Shown: positions 17,020 through 25,448 of the stretch, piece by piece
Position numbering within the stretch: position 1 is the stretch's first letter
Layout: every line of letters starts with the position of its first letter
Source: Hymenobacter armeniacus
GTDB taxonomy: Bacteria; Bacteroidota; Bacteroidia; Cytophagales; Hymenobacteraceae
DNA: 64,000 nt
Assembly (NCBI RefSeq): GCF_014699055.1
Contig: NZ_JACXAC010000002.1
Span: forward strand, 682,001-746,000
Direction: 5' to 3'
Notes under the pieces: generated by a model
Databases searched by the model: none
Told to the model about the DNA's origin: nothing
Seen by the model: the letters and a program-made list of their open reading frames with translations, nothing else
Made by a program: the position numbers and the translations under genes

Positions 17020-18108
17020 CTAGTTTGCGGTGGCCTTATATTCTTCTACCGCTTTCAAAAAGTCATCAAATAGGTATTCGGTGTCTTCTGGTCCGCCAGC
17101 GGCTTCGGGGTGAAACTGGGTGGAGAAGAAGGGCTTGGTCTTGTGCTTGATGCCTTCACAAGTGCCGTCGTTCAAATTTTCAAAGAGCATTTCCCACTCG
17201 GCCGGCAGCGTGGCGGTGTCCACCGCGAAGCCGTGGTTTTGGCTGGTGATGAAGCTGCGCTTGGTGCCCGTGAGCAGCACCGGCTGGTTGTGGCTGCGGT
17301 GGCCGTATTTCAGCTTGAAGGTGTCGGCGCCGGCGGCCAGGCTCATGAGCTGGTTGCCGAGGCAAATGCCGAAGATGGGCTTGTCCTGCTGCAGGGCCGT
17401 TTGGAGGTGGCCGATGGTGGCCTCGCACATCTTGGGGTCGCCGGGGCCGTTGCTCAGAAACAGCCCGTCGTAGTCGATTTGGGTGAAATCGTAGTCCCAA
17501 GGCACCCGAATCAGCTCCACGTCGCGCTCCAAGAAGCAGCGGATGATGTTGGTTTTGGTGCCGCAGTCCACCAGCACGATTTTGTGCTGGCCGCTGCCGT
17601 AGTACTGCACCTCGGGCTGGCTCACCTGGGCCACGAGGTTGTCCTGGTTGGGGTCGTGCAGCGGAATGTCATCTTCGGCCACGATTTTGCCCAGCATGGC
17701 GCCTTTCTCGCGCAGCTTCTTGGTGAGCATGCGGGTATCGACGCCGAAAATGCCGGGAATGTTGTACTCGGCCAGCCAGTCGCCGAGGCTTTTGGCGGCG
17801 TTCCAGTGGCTGTGCTCCTCGGAGTAGTAATTAACCACGAGGCCGGCAATGTGAATCTTGTCCGACTCGAAAATCTTCGAAATCGACTCGTACAACTCCT
17901 CGCCGGGCACGCCGTAGTTGCCCACCATGGGGTAGGTGAGCACCAGAATCTGGCCGGCGAAGGACGGGTCGGTGAGGTTTTCGGGGTAGCCGGTCATGGC
18001 CGTGCTGAACACCACTTCGCCCGCGGCGGAGGTAAATGCGCCGAAGGAGGAACCTTGAATTTCGGTGCCGTCTTCGAGGACTAGTTTGACCAATTTCGTG
18101 TTTTCCAC
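17020..18108 (-). CDS. carA: Carbamoyl-phosphate synthase, small subunit
   Basis: 362 residues from a GTG at 18108. The N-terminal CPSase small domain (LEDGTEIQGSSFGA, TAMTGYPENLTDPS) is followed by a class I glutamine amidotransferase domain with the catalytic Cys in GICLGNQLMSLA, the GHRSHNQPVL segment and the catalytic His-Glu in FHPEAAGGPEDTE. It delivers ammonia to CarB. The codon choice and position argue for cotranscription with carB. Confidence 0.97.
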   Translation of the reverse strand: MENTKLVKLVLEDGTEIQGSSFGAFTSAAGEVVFSTAMTGYPENLTDPSFAGQILVLTYPMVGNYGVPGEELYESISKIFESDKIHIAGLVVNYYSEEHSHWNAAKSLGDWLAEYNIPGIFGVDTRMLTKKLREKGAMLGKIVAEDDIPLHDPNQDNLVAQVSQPEVQYYGSGQHKIVLVDCGTKTNIIRCFLERDVELIRVPWDYDFTQIDYDGLFLSNGPGDPKMCEATIGHLQTALQQDKPIFGICLGNQLMSLAAGADTFKLKYGHRSHNQPVLLTGTKRSFITSQNHGFAVDTATLPAEWEMLFENLNDGTCEGIKHKTKPFFSTQFHPEAAGGPEDTEYLFDDFLKAVEEYKATAN

Positions 18109-18159
18109 TGTGTTGTTGTAGTTAAAGACGGATTGACGGCGGCCTGTTTCAGCCGTTTT

Positions 18160-18456
18160 CTATTCGTGAAATTTTACTACCCGCACGCTGTCACCGCGAA
18201 ATAGAACCTGCATGGTAGCCGATGAGTCTGCCCCAATTTTGTAGTTCATCACCAGCAGGGAGTCGCCGTTCGACTTCTCCCAGTAAACCGAGTCCGGCGT
18301 AGCCAAGGCCTTAACAACCTGTTGCCGCGTCATGCCTTCTTTCACTCGATTTACGCGTTGGTACACCTGGTAGACCTGGGCAAAATATTTTATGTAAAGC
18401 CCGTACCCGATGGACAAGAAGCAGCACACGATGATGACAATGGTTGAGGCTTTCAT
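18160..18456 (-). CDS. Small membrane-anchored protein, BamE/SmpA-like fold
   Basis: 98 residues. An N-terminal membrane segment (IVIIVCCFLSIGYGLYI) is followed by the pattern RVKEGMTRQQVVKALATPDSV and GDSLLVMNYKIG, which resembles the SmpA/BamE-like fold of small envelope proteins. It lacks a lipobox, so it would be anchored by the helix. It is an extra gene between argD and carA. Confidence 0.55.
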   Translation of the reverse strand: MKASTIVIIVCCFLSIGYGLYIKYFAQVYQVYQRVNRVKEGMTRQQVVKALATPDSVYWEKSNGDSLLVMNYKIGADSSATMQVLFRGDSVRVVKFHE

Positions 18457-18518
18457 CGGCCTGGGGTCAAAGCAAATTCAACATGGAGCCACAAAGATGC
18501 GTCTCCGCCGCAGATGAT

Positions 18519-19685
18519 TTAGTCGAGTGCCGAGGCTTGAGGGATGGCTTCCACCATTTTCTCCGTCAGCGCATACAGCGCTTCCAGAAACCGGTCGACC
18601 TCAGCTTTGGTAATATTCAGGGGCGGCAGCAGGCGAAGTACCGTTGGGTCAGACGCATTGCCCACAAAAATATGGTGCTCCGAGAGAAGTTTGTCGCGCA
18701 CGTCTTTGATGGGAAAGTCGTACTTGATGCCCACCATCAGGCCGCGGCCGCGGATTTCTTCGGCGCCCGCGTTGGCTGCTAGCTCCTGGCGCAGGTACTG
18801 GCCCAGCTCGGCGGCATGGGCTACCAGGGCTTCTGCCTCGATGACTTCCAGCACGGCCAGCGCGGCGGCGCAAGCCAGGTGGTTGCCGCCAAAAGTGGTG
18901 CCCAGCAGGCCATAGGTGGCTTTCAGATGGGGCGCAATCAGGATGCCGCCGATGGGGAAGCCGTTGCCCATGCCCTTAGCCACGGAAATGATGTCGGGCC
19001 GGATGCCGGCGTGCTGGTGCGCGAAAAATTTGCCACTGCGGCCGTAGCCGCTCTGCACCTCGTCGGCGATGAGCAACACGTTGTGCGCGCCGCACAGCAG
19101 CGACAACCCCTGCAAAAACTCGTCGGAAGGCATGATGATGCCGCCCACGCCCTGAATGGGCTCAATAATCACCGCGCACACATCGCCGCCGTGCAGGATT
19201 TCGGCCACCGCCTTCAGGTCGTAATCGACGAAGCTGATGGCATGGTTGGCGTTAAAAGGAGCAACAATTTTCGGATTATCGGTGGCCGCCACCGCGCCGG
19301 AGGTGCGCCCGTGAAACGCGCCTTTGAACGCCACCACGCGGGTTTTGCCGGTGTGGAAGGAGGCCAGCTTCAGCGCGTTCTCGTTGGCCTCGGCCCCCGA
19401 GTTGCACAGAAACAGCGCGTAGTCGTCGTAGCCCGACACCTGCCCCAGCTTGTGCGCCAGCTGCGTCTGAATCGGAATCTGCACCGAGTTGGAGTAGAAG
19501 CCGATGTTTTGCAGCTGCTCGGTGAGGCGCTGCACGTAGTGCGGGTGGCTGTGGCCGATGGAAATAACGGCGTGGCCGCCGTAGAAATCAAGATATTCCT
19601 GGCCTTGGTCGTCCCACAGCTTCGCGCCCAACGCCTTCACGGGCGTGATGTTGACGAGGGGATAAACGTTGAAAAGCTCCATCAT
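18519..19685 (-). CDS. argD: Acetylornithine aminotransferase
   Basis: 388 residues from tandem ATGs at 19685/19682. It is a class III PLP aminotransferase: FYGGHAVISIGHSHP, the PLP-aromatic region GAEANENALKLAS, the aspartate in LIADEVQSGYGRSGK and the Schiff-base lysine in ISVAKGMGNGFPIG. It transaminates N-acylglutamate semialdehyde to N-acylornithine in the cytoplasm. Confidence 0.95.
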   Translation of the reverse strand: MMELFNVYPLVNITPVKALGAKLWDDQGQEYLDFYGGHAVISIGHSHPHYVQRLTEQLQNIGFYSNSVQIPIQTQLAHKLGQVSGYDDYALFLCNSGAEANENALKLASFHTGKTRVVAFKGAFHGRTSGAVAATDNPKIVAPFNANHAISFVDYDLKAVAEILHGGDVCAVIIEPIQGVGGIIMPSDEFLQGLSLLCGAHNVLLIADEVQSGYGRSGKFFAHQHAGIRPDIISVAKGMGNGFPIGGILIAPHLKATYGLLGTTFGGNHLACAAALAVLEVIEAEALVAHAAELGQYLRQELAANAGAEEIRGRGLMVGIKYDFPIKDVRDKLLSEHHIFVGNASDPTVLRLLPPLNITKAEVDRFLEALYALTEKMVEAIPQASALD

Positions 19686-19709
19686 GGCTGCATTTAAAAC
19701 TGATGTTTA

Positions 19710-20264
19710 CTACTTGAGAGGTACGTGGTGGATACCTTTAAAAATCTCTAATACTATGGCTTGATTACTTGCAGAAAGGTTCTTTCCAAGCATGCTCAAG
19801 CCAGCAGCGTTTTCACAGTCTGTAATAGCTATATAAGTAATGCCAATTCCTGTTTTTACAGGAGTTACGATGAGCGCACCCATGCCATGAATAGAATCGG
19901 CTCTGACAACGTGCCGCACTTCACCTGTATCAAAATGCCGGTAATCTCCTCTGTCTATTCGTTTCTTAAGACGAGCAACAGTAGCTTTCAAGCTGCAAGT
20001 CGTGTTATTAGCGGGCTTAATGTATTCGCTATCAAATTCAAGCTTTACTAAATCGTCCTTTAATGTGACGATGCCTTTCGCTTCAACATCGCTGGCTTCT
20101 CCAAAAGAATTTATTTTTGCTCCTGCAGGTGCAGTGAACGCCCACTTTCTATCCAAAACGTATTTGACCCACTTGGTTTTATCTATTGGGTCATGTGCTT
20201 TAGTAATCCAAGCGGTAGCAGCACAAACCGCCAGAAGTACTAAATAAAAGTGATAGCGCTTCAT
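19710..20264 (-). CDS. Hypothetical secreted protein
   Basis: 184 residues with an N-terminal signal-anchor-like segment (FYLVLLAVCAATAWITKA). The rest contains beta-type runs (GALIVTPVKTGIGITYIAI) without a motif I know. It is AT-richer than argC and argD around it, consistent with a later insertion that kept the operon orientation. Confidence 0.6.
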   Translation of the reverse strand: MKRYHFYLVLLAVCAATAWITKAHDPIDKTKWVKYVLDRKWAFTAPAGAKINSFGEASDVEAKGIVTLKDDLVKLEFDSEYIKPANNTTCSLKATVARLKKRIDRGDYRHFDTGEVRHVVRADSIHGMGALIVTPVKTGIGITYIAITDCENAAGLSMLGKNLSASNQAIVLEIFKGIHHVPLK

Positions 20265-20282
20265 CCTTTTATGGATTAAAGT

Positions 20283-21263
20283 TTAAAAGAACGAAGCTTT
20301 ACTCTTCAACCCCGTCGTTTCCGGTAGCCCGAAAATCAAATTCATATTCTGCACAGCTTGGCCCGACGCACCTTTCACCAGGTTATCAATCACCGAGGTA
20401 ATCAATAATTGCTTGCCTTGTTTCTGTACATGTAGCAGGCATTTGTTGGTGTTCACCACCTGCTTGAGGTGAATTTCCTTATCCGAAACCGTGGTGAATG
20501 GCGCGTCGGCGTAAAACTGCCGGTACAGCGCCCGCGCCTCGTCCTGCGTCAAATCCGACGGCGTGTAAACGCTGGCGAAAATGCCCCGCGAGAAATTGCC
20601 GCGGTAAGGGATGAAGTGAATCTCGGCTTCCGACTGCGGCTGCAGCTGCGCCAGGCTCTCGCCGATTTCGCCGAGGTGCTGGTGCGTGAAGGGCTTGTAG
20701 ATGGACACATTGTTGGTGCGCCACGAGAAATGCACCGTTTCCGCCAGGCTCTGGCCCGCGCCGGTGCTGCCGGTAATGGCCGAGACGTGGATGTCGTCGG
20801 TGAGCTTGCCGGCCTGGGCTAGTGGCAGCAGCGCCAGCTGGATGGCCGTGGCGAAGCAGCCCGGGTTGGCAATGCTCTGGGCTTGCTGAATGCGGCTTTT
20901 GTTCAGCTCCGGCAGGCCATATACGAACTCGCGGCCTTCAAACTCGGCATCTGCATTCAGGCGGAAATCGTTGCTCAAGTCGATGATGTGCGTGGTTTCG
21001 GGCAGGGCGTTTTTGTGCAGCCATGCTTTGGAGTTGCCGTGCCCGAGGCACAAAAACACCACGTCCTCGTCGCCGGCCAATTCAGAGGCAAAAACCAGTT
21101 CGGTTTCGCCCACCAGGTCGTCGTGCACCTGGTACACCGGGTTGCCCGCGTTCGAGGAGCTGACGATGCCGCCCAGTTCCACGAACTCGTGGTGCAGCAA
21201 AATGCGGATGAGCTCGCCAGCCGTGTAGCCGGCGCCGCCCACAATGCCGGCCTTAATTTTCAT
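20283..21263 (-). CDS. argC: N-acetyl-gamma-glutamyl-phosphate reductase
   Basis: 326 residues. The Rossmann start KAGIVGGAGYTAGELIRILL, then IDLSNDFR, and the catalytic Cys in IANPGCFATAIQLALLPL, together with AITGSTGAGQS and the His region GNFSRGIFASV, are typical ArgC features. It reduces the acylglutamyl phosphate to the semialdehyde. Its start overlaps the end of argG by 11 bases, so the two are translationally coupled. Confidence 0.97.
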   Translation of the reverse strand: MKIKAGIVGGAGYTAGELIRILLHHEFVELGGIVSSSNAGNPVYQVHDDLVGETELVFASELAGDEDVVFLCLGHGNSKAWLHKNALPETTHIIDLSNDFRLNADAEFEGREFVYGLPELNKSRIQQAQSIANPGCFATAIQLALLPLAQAGKLTDDIHVSAITGSTGAGQSLAETVHFSWRTNNVSIYKPFTHQHLGEIGESLAQLQPQSEAEIHFIPYRGNFSRGIFASVYTPSDLTQDEARALYRQFYADAPFTTVSDKEIHLKQVVNTNKCLLHVQKQGKQLLITSVIDNLVKGASGQAVQNMNLIFGLPETTGLKSKASFF

Positions 21264-22443
21264 CGTGCAGGCTGGCGCTAATTTTCAGCTGGTTGCCGAA
21301 AATCTTGATGAAACCCTTTGCGTCGCGCGAATCCCAGGCGTTGTTTTCCTCGCCGTAGGTGGCCACTTTCGACTGCATCATGTCGTATTTCGACTCTACC
21401 CCGAGCAGGTCAAATTGGTAGGGCTTGAGCTGCACGAACACCTTGCCCGACACGTGCTTCTGCGACGATGCAAGGAAGGCTTCCATGTCGCGCATCACCG
21501 GGTCGAGGTACTGCGCTTCGTGCAGCAGCGTGCCGTACCAGTTGGCGATGTAATCCTTGTGCAGCAGTTGCCAGCGGGTGCTGGTGTGCTTCTCCAGCAG
21601 GTGGTGCGCTTTGATGAGGATGAGCGGCGCGGGCGCCTCAAAGCCCACGCGGCCCTTGATGCCCAGAATGGTATCGCCCACGTGAATGTCGCGGCCCACG
21701 GCGAAGGCCGCGCCCAACTCGTTCAGCTTCTGAATCAGGGCCACCGGCTCCAGCGTTTCGCCGTTCAGCGCCACGGGCTCGCCCTTTTCAAAGGTGATTT
21801 CCACGCGCTCCGAATCCTGGCGCTGCAGCTGCGACGGATAAGCACTTTCCGGCAGGGCCTCGTGCGAGGTAAGCGTTTCGACGCCGCCCACGCTGGTGCC
21901 CCAGATGCCTTTATTAATGGAGTATTTCGCCTTTTCCCAACTCATCTCGAAGCCCTGTTTTTGCAGGTACTCAATTTCGGCTTGGCGCGACAGTTTCAGG
22001 TCGCGGATGGGCGTCAGGATTTCCGTTTTGGGCGCAATCACCGCAAACGCCACGTCGAAACGCACTTGGTCATTGCCGGCGCCGGTGCTGCCGTGCACGA
22101 TGTAGTCGGCCTCGTTGGCGCGGGCATACTCGGCAATGGCCAGCGACTGGAACATGCGCTCGGCGCTCACACTCAGCGGGTAAGTATCATTCTTCAACAC
22201 GTTGCCAAACAGCAGGTAGCGCAGGCAGTCCTGGTAGAAGCGCGTGGTTACGTCAATTACCTCGTGCTTCACCGAGCCCAGCTCGTAGGCGCGCTTCTCG
22301 ATGGCGGCCAGCTCCTCGGCCGTGAAACCGCCCGAGTTGACGATGACGGTGTGCACTTCCAAATCAAGCTCGCGCGACAGATACACGGCGCAAAACGAGG
22401 TGTCGAGGCCGCCGCTATAGGCGAGAATGGCTTTTTTCTTCAT
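21253..22443 (-). CDS. argG: Argininosuccinate synthase
   Basis: 396 residues. It joins citrulline (after deacylation) and aspartate with ATP. The ATP-pyrophosphatase loop AYSGGLDTS near the N terminus, then DYIVHGSTGAGNDQVRFD and later SVGGVETLTSHE are diagnostic. It follows the GNAT gene by only two bases and overlaps argC. Confidence 0.97.
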   Translation of the reverse strand: MKKKAILAYSGGLDTSFCAVYLSRELDLEVHTVIVNSGGFTAEELAAIEKRAYELGSVKHEVIDVTTRFYQDCLRYLLFGNVLKNDTYPLSVSAERMFQSLAIAEYARANEADYIVHGSTGAGNDQVRFDVAFAVIAPKTEILTPIRDLKLSRQAEIEYLQKQGFEMSWEKAKYSINKGIWGTSVGGVETLTSHEALPESAYPSQLQRQDSERVEITFEKGEPVALNGETLEPVALIQKLNELGAAFAVGRDIHVGDTILGIKGRVGFEAPAPLILIKAHHLLEKHTSTRWQLLHKDYIANWYGTLLHEAQYLDPVMRDMEAFLASSQKHVSGKVFVQLKPYQFDLLGVESKYDMMQSKVATYGEENNAWDSRDAKGFIKIFGNQLKISASLHDEN

Positions 22444-22445
22444 GT

Positions 22446-23078
22446 TTACTGTGCAGAATCGGTTTCAGAAAGAGTAGGAGCAGGGTCGGTGCCGATGGGC
22501 AGCGGGGGCGTGAGGTGGCTGGCGAAATCGGGAACCTGCAGTTGCACAAGCGGCTTGTCGGCCGCATCGTAGAGCATGCCGGTACAGAGGCACATCTTGC
22601 GCTCGTTCTCCATCAGAATGCCGTAGTTTTTGCAGCTTTTGCAGCCTTTCCAAAAGTCTTCGCTGCTCGTGAGCTCCGAGAAGGTCACGGGCTCGTAGCC
22701 CAGGTCGGTGTTGATTTTCATCACGGCCAAGCTGGTCGTGATGCCGAAAATCTTGGCCTGCGGGTATTTGGTGCGCGACAGCTCAAAAACTGCCTGCTTG
22801 ATGGCCCGGCCCACGCCGCCCTTGCGAATCTCGGCGTTCACAATCAGGCCCGAGTTGACCACAAACGTCTTGTCGTCAAAGGTTTCGATGTAGCAGAAGC
22901 CGGCCAGCTCGTCGTCGACGAAGGCGATGATGGCGTCGCCGCTTTCCATCTTTTTGGCCACGTAGGCCGGCTCGCGCTTGGCGATGCCCGTGCCGCGCGT
23001 CTTCGCCGACTCGATGTACCACTGGCATAATAATTCAGCGTACTGTGCGTCCGCTGGCGTTGCAACCCGAATTGTCAT
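22446..23078 (-). CDS. GNAT acetyltransferase, probable N-acylglutamate synthase
   Basis: 210 residues, first gene of the minus-strand arg run. The GNAT core is MTIRVATPADAQYAELLC, then FVDDELAGFCYIETF, the acetyl-CoA loop EIRKGGVGRAIKQAVFEL and the family-specific C-terminal part with CKSCKNY and CLCTGM, a CxxC plus CxC pair that may bind metal. No ArgJ or canonical ArgA occurs in the window, so this is the likely producer of N-acetyl- or N-succinylglutamate. This is inferred from position; related GNATs occur before argG in other Bacteroidota. Confidence 0.75.
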   Translation of the reverse strand: MTIRVATPADAQYAELLCQWYIESAKTRGTGIAKREPAYVAKKMESGDAIIAFVDDELAGFCYIETFDDKTFVVNSGLIVNAEIRKGGVGRAIKQAVFELSRTKYPQAKIFGITTSLAVMKINTDLGYEPVTFSELTSSEDFWKGCKSCKNYGILMENERKMCLCTGMLYDAADKPLVQLQVPDFASHLTPPLPIGTDPAPTLSETDSAQ

Positions 23079-23400
23079 TGATTGAGGAAATACTTAGGGA
23101 TAGATACGCGGCTGTCCGGAAACCCGCTGTATACGGGAAACTCCTGTTAAAGCCCAAACCTGTCTGTAAGTGTGAGCGGATACTAGCCCGGCTCAAAAGG
23201 GCTGGCCAAGGGGCCAACATGCGGCTGTTGAAGCCGCTAGGGTCGTCGAACCAATGCGCAAGCGGTTTCGCACACGCCGGCTACTCCCGGCCAGGCGGCG
23301 GGGGCGGGCAAAGTGGACAAGGAAACCGAACGGGTCATGGCAAAAATGAGGCGATTCGGCGCTGTAACGAAGCCGAGAACCAAGTGGTTCAAATCTGGCG
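23079..23400 (-). promoter_or_regulatory. Long 5' leader of the arg operon
   Basis: About 320 bases lie between the predicted minus-strand transcription start (~23395) and the ATG at 23078. There are several hairpins (for example around CCCGCTGTATACGGG and GCGGCTGTTGAAGCCGC) but no leader peptide or known riboswitch that I can identify. It might regulate the operon by attenuation. Confidence 0.4.
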
Positions 23401-23431
23401 CAAAGGTAAAAGGCCCTACTTTTGCCCGCAA
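23401..23431 (-). promoter_or_regulatory. Promoter of the minus-strand arg operon
   Basis: On the minus strand, TTG (23431-23429) and TACCTTTG (23408-23401) with 20 bases between them give a full TTG-N20-TAnnTTTG match. It overlaps the plus-strand argB promoter. Confidence 0.75.
23417..23424 (+). promoter_or_regulatory. -7 box of the argB-argE-argH promoter
   Basis: TACTTTTG fits TAnnTTTG, 73 bases before the argB ATG. It lies between the -33 and -7 elements of the opposing promoter; its own -33 box is weak. Confidence 0.6.
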
Positions 23432-23496
23432 CATTTCTGTGTTATTTTTTGACTGGGCCTCCGTGCACCGCGGGCCAACGCTAACGTGAAGGGTTG

Positions 23497-24279
23497 ATGA
23501 ATTCGGTAGTAAAAATATTTAAAATAGGCGGCGGCATTATTGACCACGAAGCCGAATTGCAGGAATTTCTGCGATTGTTTTCCGGCATTAGCGGCCCGAA
23601 AATATTGGTGCACGGCGGCGGCAAAGGCGCCAGCGAAATGCTGCGGCAATTGGGCATAGCGCCACGCATGGTAAACGGCCGCCGCATCACCGATGCCGCC
23701 ACGCTGGATTTGGTCACCATGTTTTACGCGGGCAAAACCAACAAGCAAATAGTGGCCACGCTGCAGAAGCTGGGCATCAACGCATTGGGCCTTACCGGGG
23801 CCGATGGCAACGTTATTCAGGCCGTGAAGCGTCCGGTGCGCGAAATAGACTACGGCTTTGTGGGCGATTTGAGCGAAGCCAGCGTGAATACCCACATGCT
23901 GCACCAGTTTCTGGCGCTGGGCCTCACGCCGGTGCTCTGCCCCATCAATCACGACGGCCAGGGACAATTGCTAAATACCAACGCCGATACCATTGCGGCC
24001 TCGGTGGCCAAGGCTTTGTGCAAGCAATACGAAGTTGAGCTGCATTTTTGCTTCGAAAAGCGCGGCGTGCTGACGGATATTTCCGACGAAACGTCGGTAA
24101 TTCCAAAAATTAATCTAGCCGATTATGCATTGCTGAAGGAAAGCGGTGTGATTGCCGACGGCATGCTGCCGAAATTAGAAAACGCATTCGACGCGCTACA
24201 ATTCGGGGTGGAAAAAGTGATTATTGAGCATGCGCTCTACATCGACGACACACTTCATACCACACTATGCCTGACGTAA
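23497..24279 (+). CDS. argB: Acetylglutamate kinase
   Basis: 260 residues from ATG 23497 (a TTG precedes it). The ATP/substrate glycine loops FKIGGGIID and VHGGGKGASEML, the NGRRITDAATLDLVTM motif and the end FGVEKVIIEHAL fit the family. It phosphorylates N-acylglutamate. There is no N-terminal helix for arginine feedback, so it is probably of the insensitive type. The 3' end overlaps argE by 13 bases. Confidence 0.95.
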   Translation: MNSVVKIFKIGGGIIDHEAELQEFLRLFSGISGPKILVHGGGKGASEMLRQLGIAPRMVNGRRITDAATLDLVTMFYAGKTNKQIVATLQKLGINALGLTGADGNVIQAVKRPVREIDYGFVGDLSEASVNTHMLHQFLALGLTPVLCPINHDGQGQLLNTNADTIAASVAKALCKQYEVELHFCFEKRGVLTDISDETSVIPKINLADYALLKESGVIADGMLPKLENAFDALQFGVEKVIIEHALYIDDTLHTTLCLT

Positions 24280-25334
24280 TAACCGAATTGCGCGATGCTG
24301 CTGTGGCGTTATTGGTTCAACTGATAAAAACGCCTTCGTTTTCGCGGGAAGAATCTGGCACGGCTGCTCTGATAGAAGCATTTTTGCTTGCGCACGGCGC
24401 AACGCCGCATCGGCAGCAGCATAACGTTTGGGCTTTCTCGGAGAATTTTGACGCGCAGAAGCCCACTATTCTGCTCAACTCGCACCACGACACGGTGAAG
24501 CCCGGTGCGGGCTGGAATTACGACCCGTTTGGGGCGGTGCTGGAAGGCGATAAATTAATTGGCTTGGGCAGCAACGACGCCGGAGCGGCGGCGGTAAGTC
24601 TGCTCGCTACGTTTCTGTATTTCCGGAATAAGTCAAATGCGTTTAATTTAATTTGCGCAATAACGGCGGAAGAAGAAATTTCCGGCGCCAATGGCATCCG
24701 CAGCGTGCTGCCGGAATTTGGGAAAGTTGACCTGGGAATAGTAGGAGAGCCCACCGGCATGCAGCTGGCCATTGCCGAAAAAGGCCTGCTGGTGCTCGAC
24801 GGCACCGCGCATGGCAAAACCGGCCACGCGGCCCGCAACGAAGGCGAAAATGCCCTCTACAAAGCCCTTGGCGACATCCAGTGGCTGCGCAATTATCAGT
24901 TTCCGAAAGTGTCGCCGCTGCTGGGGCCGGTGAAAACGACGGTTACGCAAATTAACGCCGGCACGCAGCACAACGTGGTGCCCGACCGCTGTCAGTTTGT
25001 GGTCGATGTGCGCACCAACGAGCTGTACAGCAACCAAGAAGTGCTGGAGATAATTCGGGCAAATGTACAGTCGGAAATAACGCCGCGCTCCACTCATCTC
25101 AATTCTTCCCGCATCAGCGACCAACATCCGCTTATTCGAAAGGGAAAGGCCATGGGCAAACAAATGTATGGCTCGCCCACGCTGTCGGACCAGTCGATGA
25201 TGCCGTTTGAAACCCTTAAAATGGGCCCGGGCGAGAGTGCCCGCTCGCATACACCCAACGAATACATTTTGCTTAGTGAAATTGACGCAGGCATTCGGGA
25301 TTATATCGCGCTGCTGTCGGATTTTACTTTCTAA
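24267..25334 (+). CDS. argE: M20-family deacylase (N-acetylornithine/N-acetylcitrulline deacetylase-like)
   Basis: 355 residues. Typical metal and catalytic residues are in NSHHDTVKP (H, D), GLGSNDAGAA (D), AEEEISG (Glu pair) and VGEPTG (E), as in di-zinc M20 enzymes. In this pathway it would remove the acyl group from N-acylcitrulline after the carbamoyltransferase step. It overlaps argB, so it is part of the argB-argE-argH unit. Confidence 0.93.
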   Translation: MPDVITELRDAAVALLVQLIKTPSFSREESGTAALIEAFLLAHGATPHRQQHNVWAFSENFDAQKPTILLNSHHDTVKPGAGWNYDPFGAVLEGDKLIGLGSNDAGAAAVSLLATFLYFRNKSNAFNLICAITAEEEISGANGIRSVLPEFGKVDLGIVGEPTGMQLAIAEKGLLVLDGTAHGKTGHAARNEGENALYKALGDIQWLRNYQFPKVSPLLGPVKTTVTQINAGTQHNVVPDRCQFVVDVRTNELYSNQEVLEIIRANVQSEITPRSTHLNSSRISDQHPLIRKGKAMGKQMYGSPTLSDQSMMPFETLKMGPGESARSHTPNEYILLSEIDAGIRDYIALLSDFTF

Positions 25335-25350
25335 GTGAAACGCGAATTAC

Positions 25351-25384
25351 TACTTCGCGTTGCTCGTATAGCATCCGCGAAGTA
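25351..25384. other. Hairpin between argE and argH
   Basis: Perfect 9-bp inverted repeat TACTTCGCG/CGCGAAGTA with a 16-base loop, followed by a second GC-rich repeat and the R1-like tail GCAGCATGACG. It may be a decayed R1 copy or a processing site. Confidence 0.5.
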
Positions 25385-25448
25385 AAGCGCTGCTGCGGCT
25401 CATTGCGGCGCAGCATGACGCTCTGAACTGATTTAATAGACAGGAACC

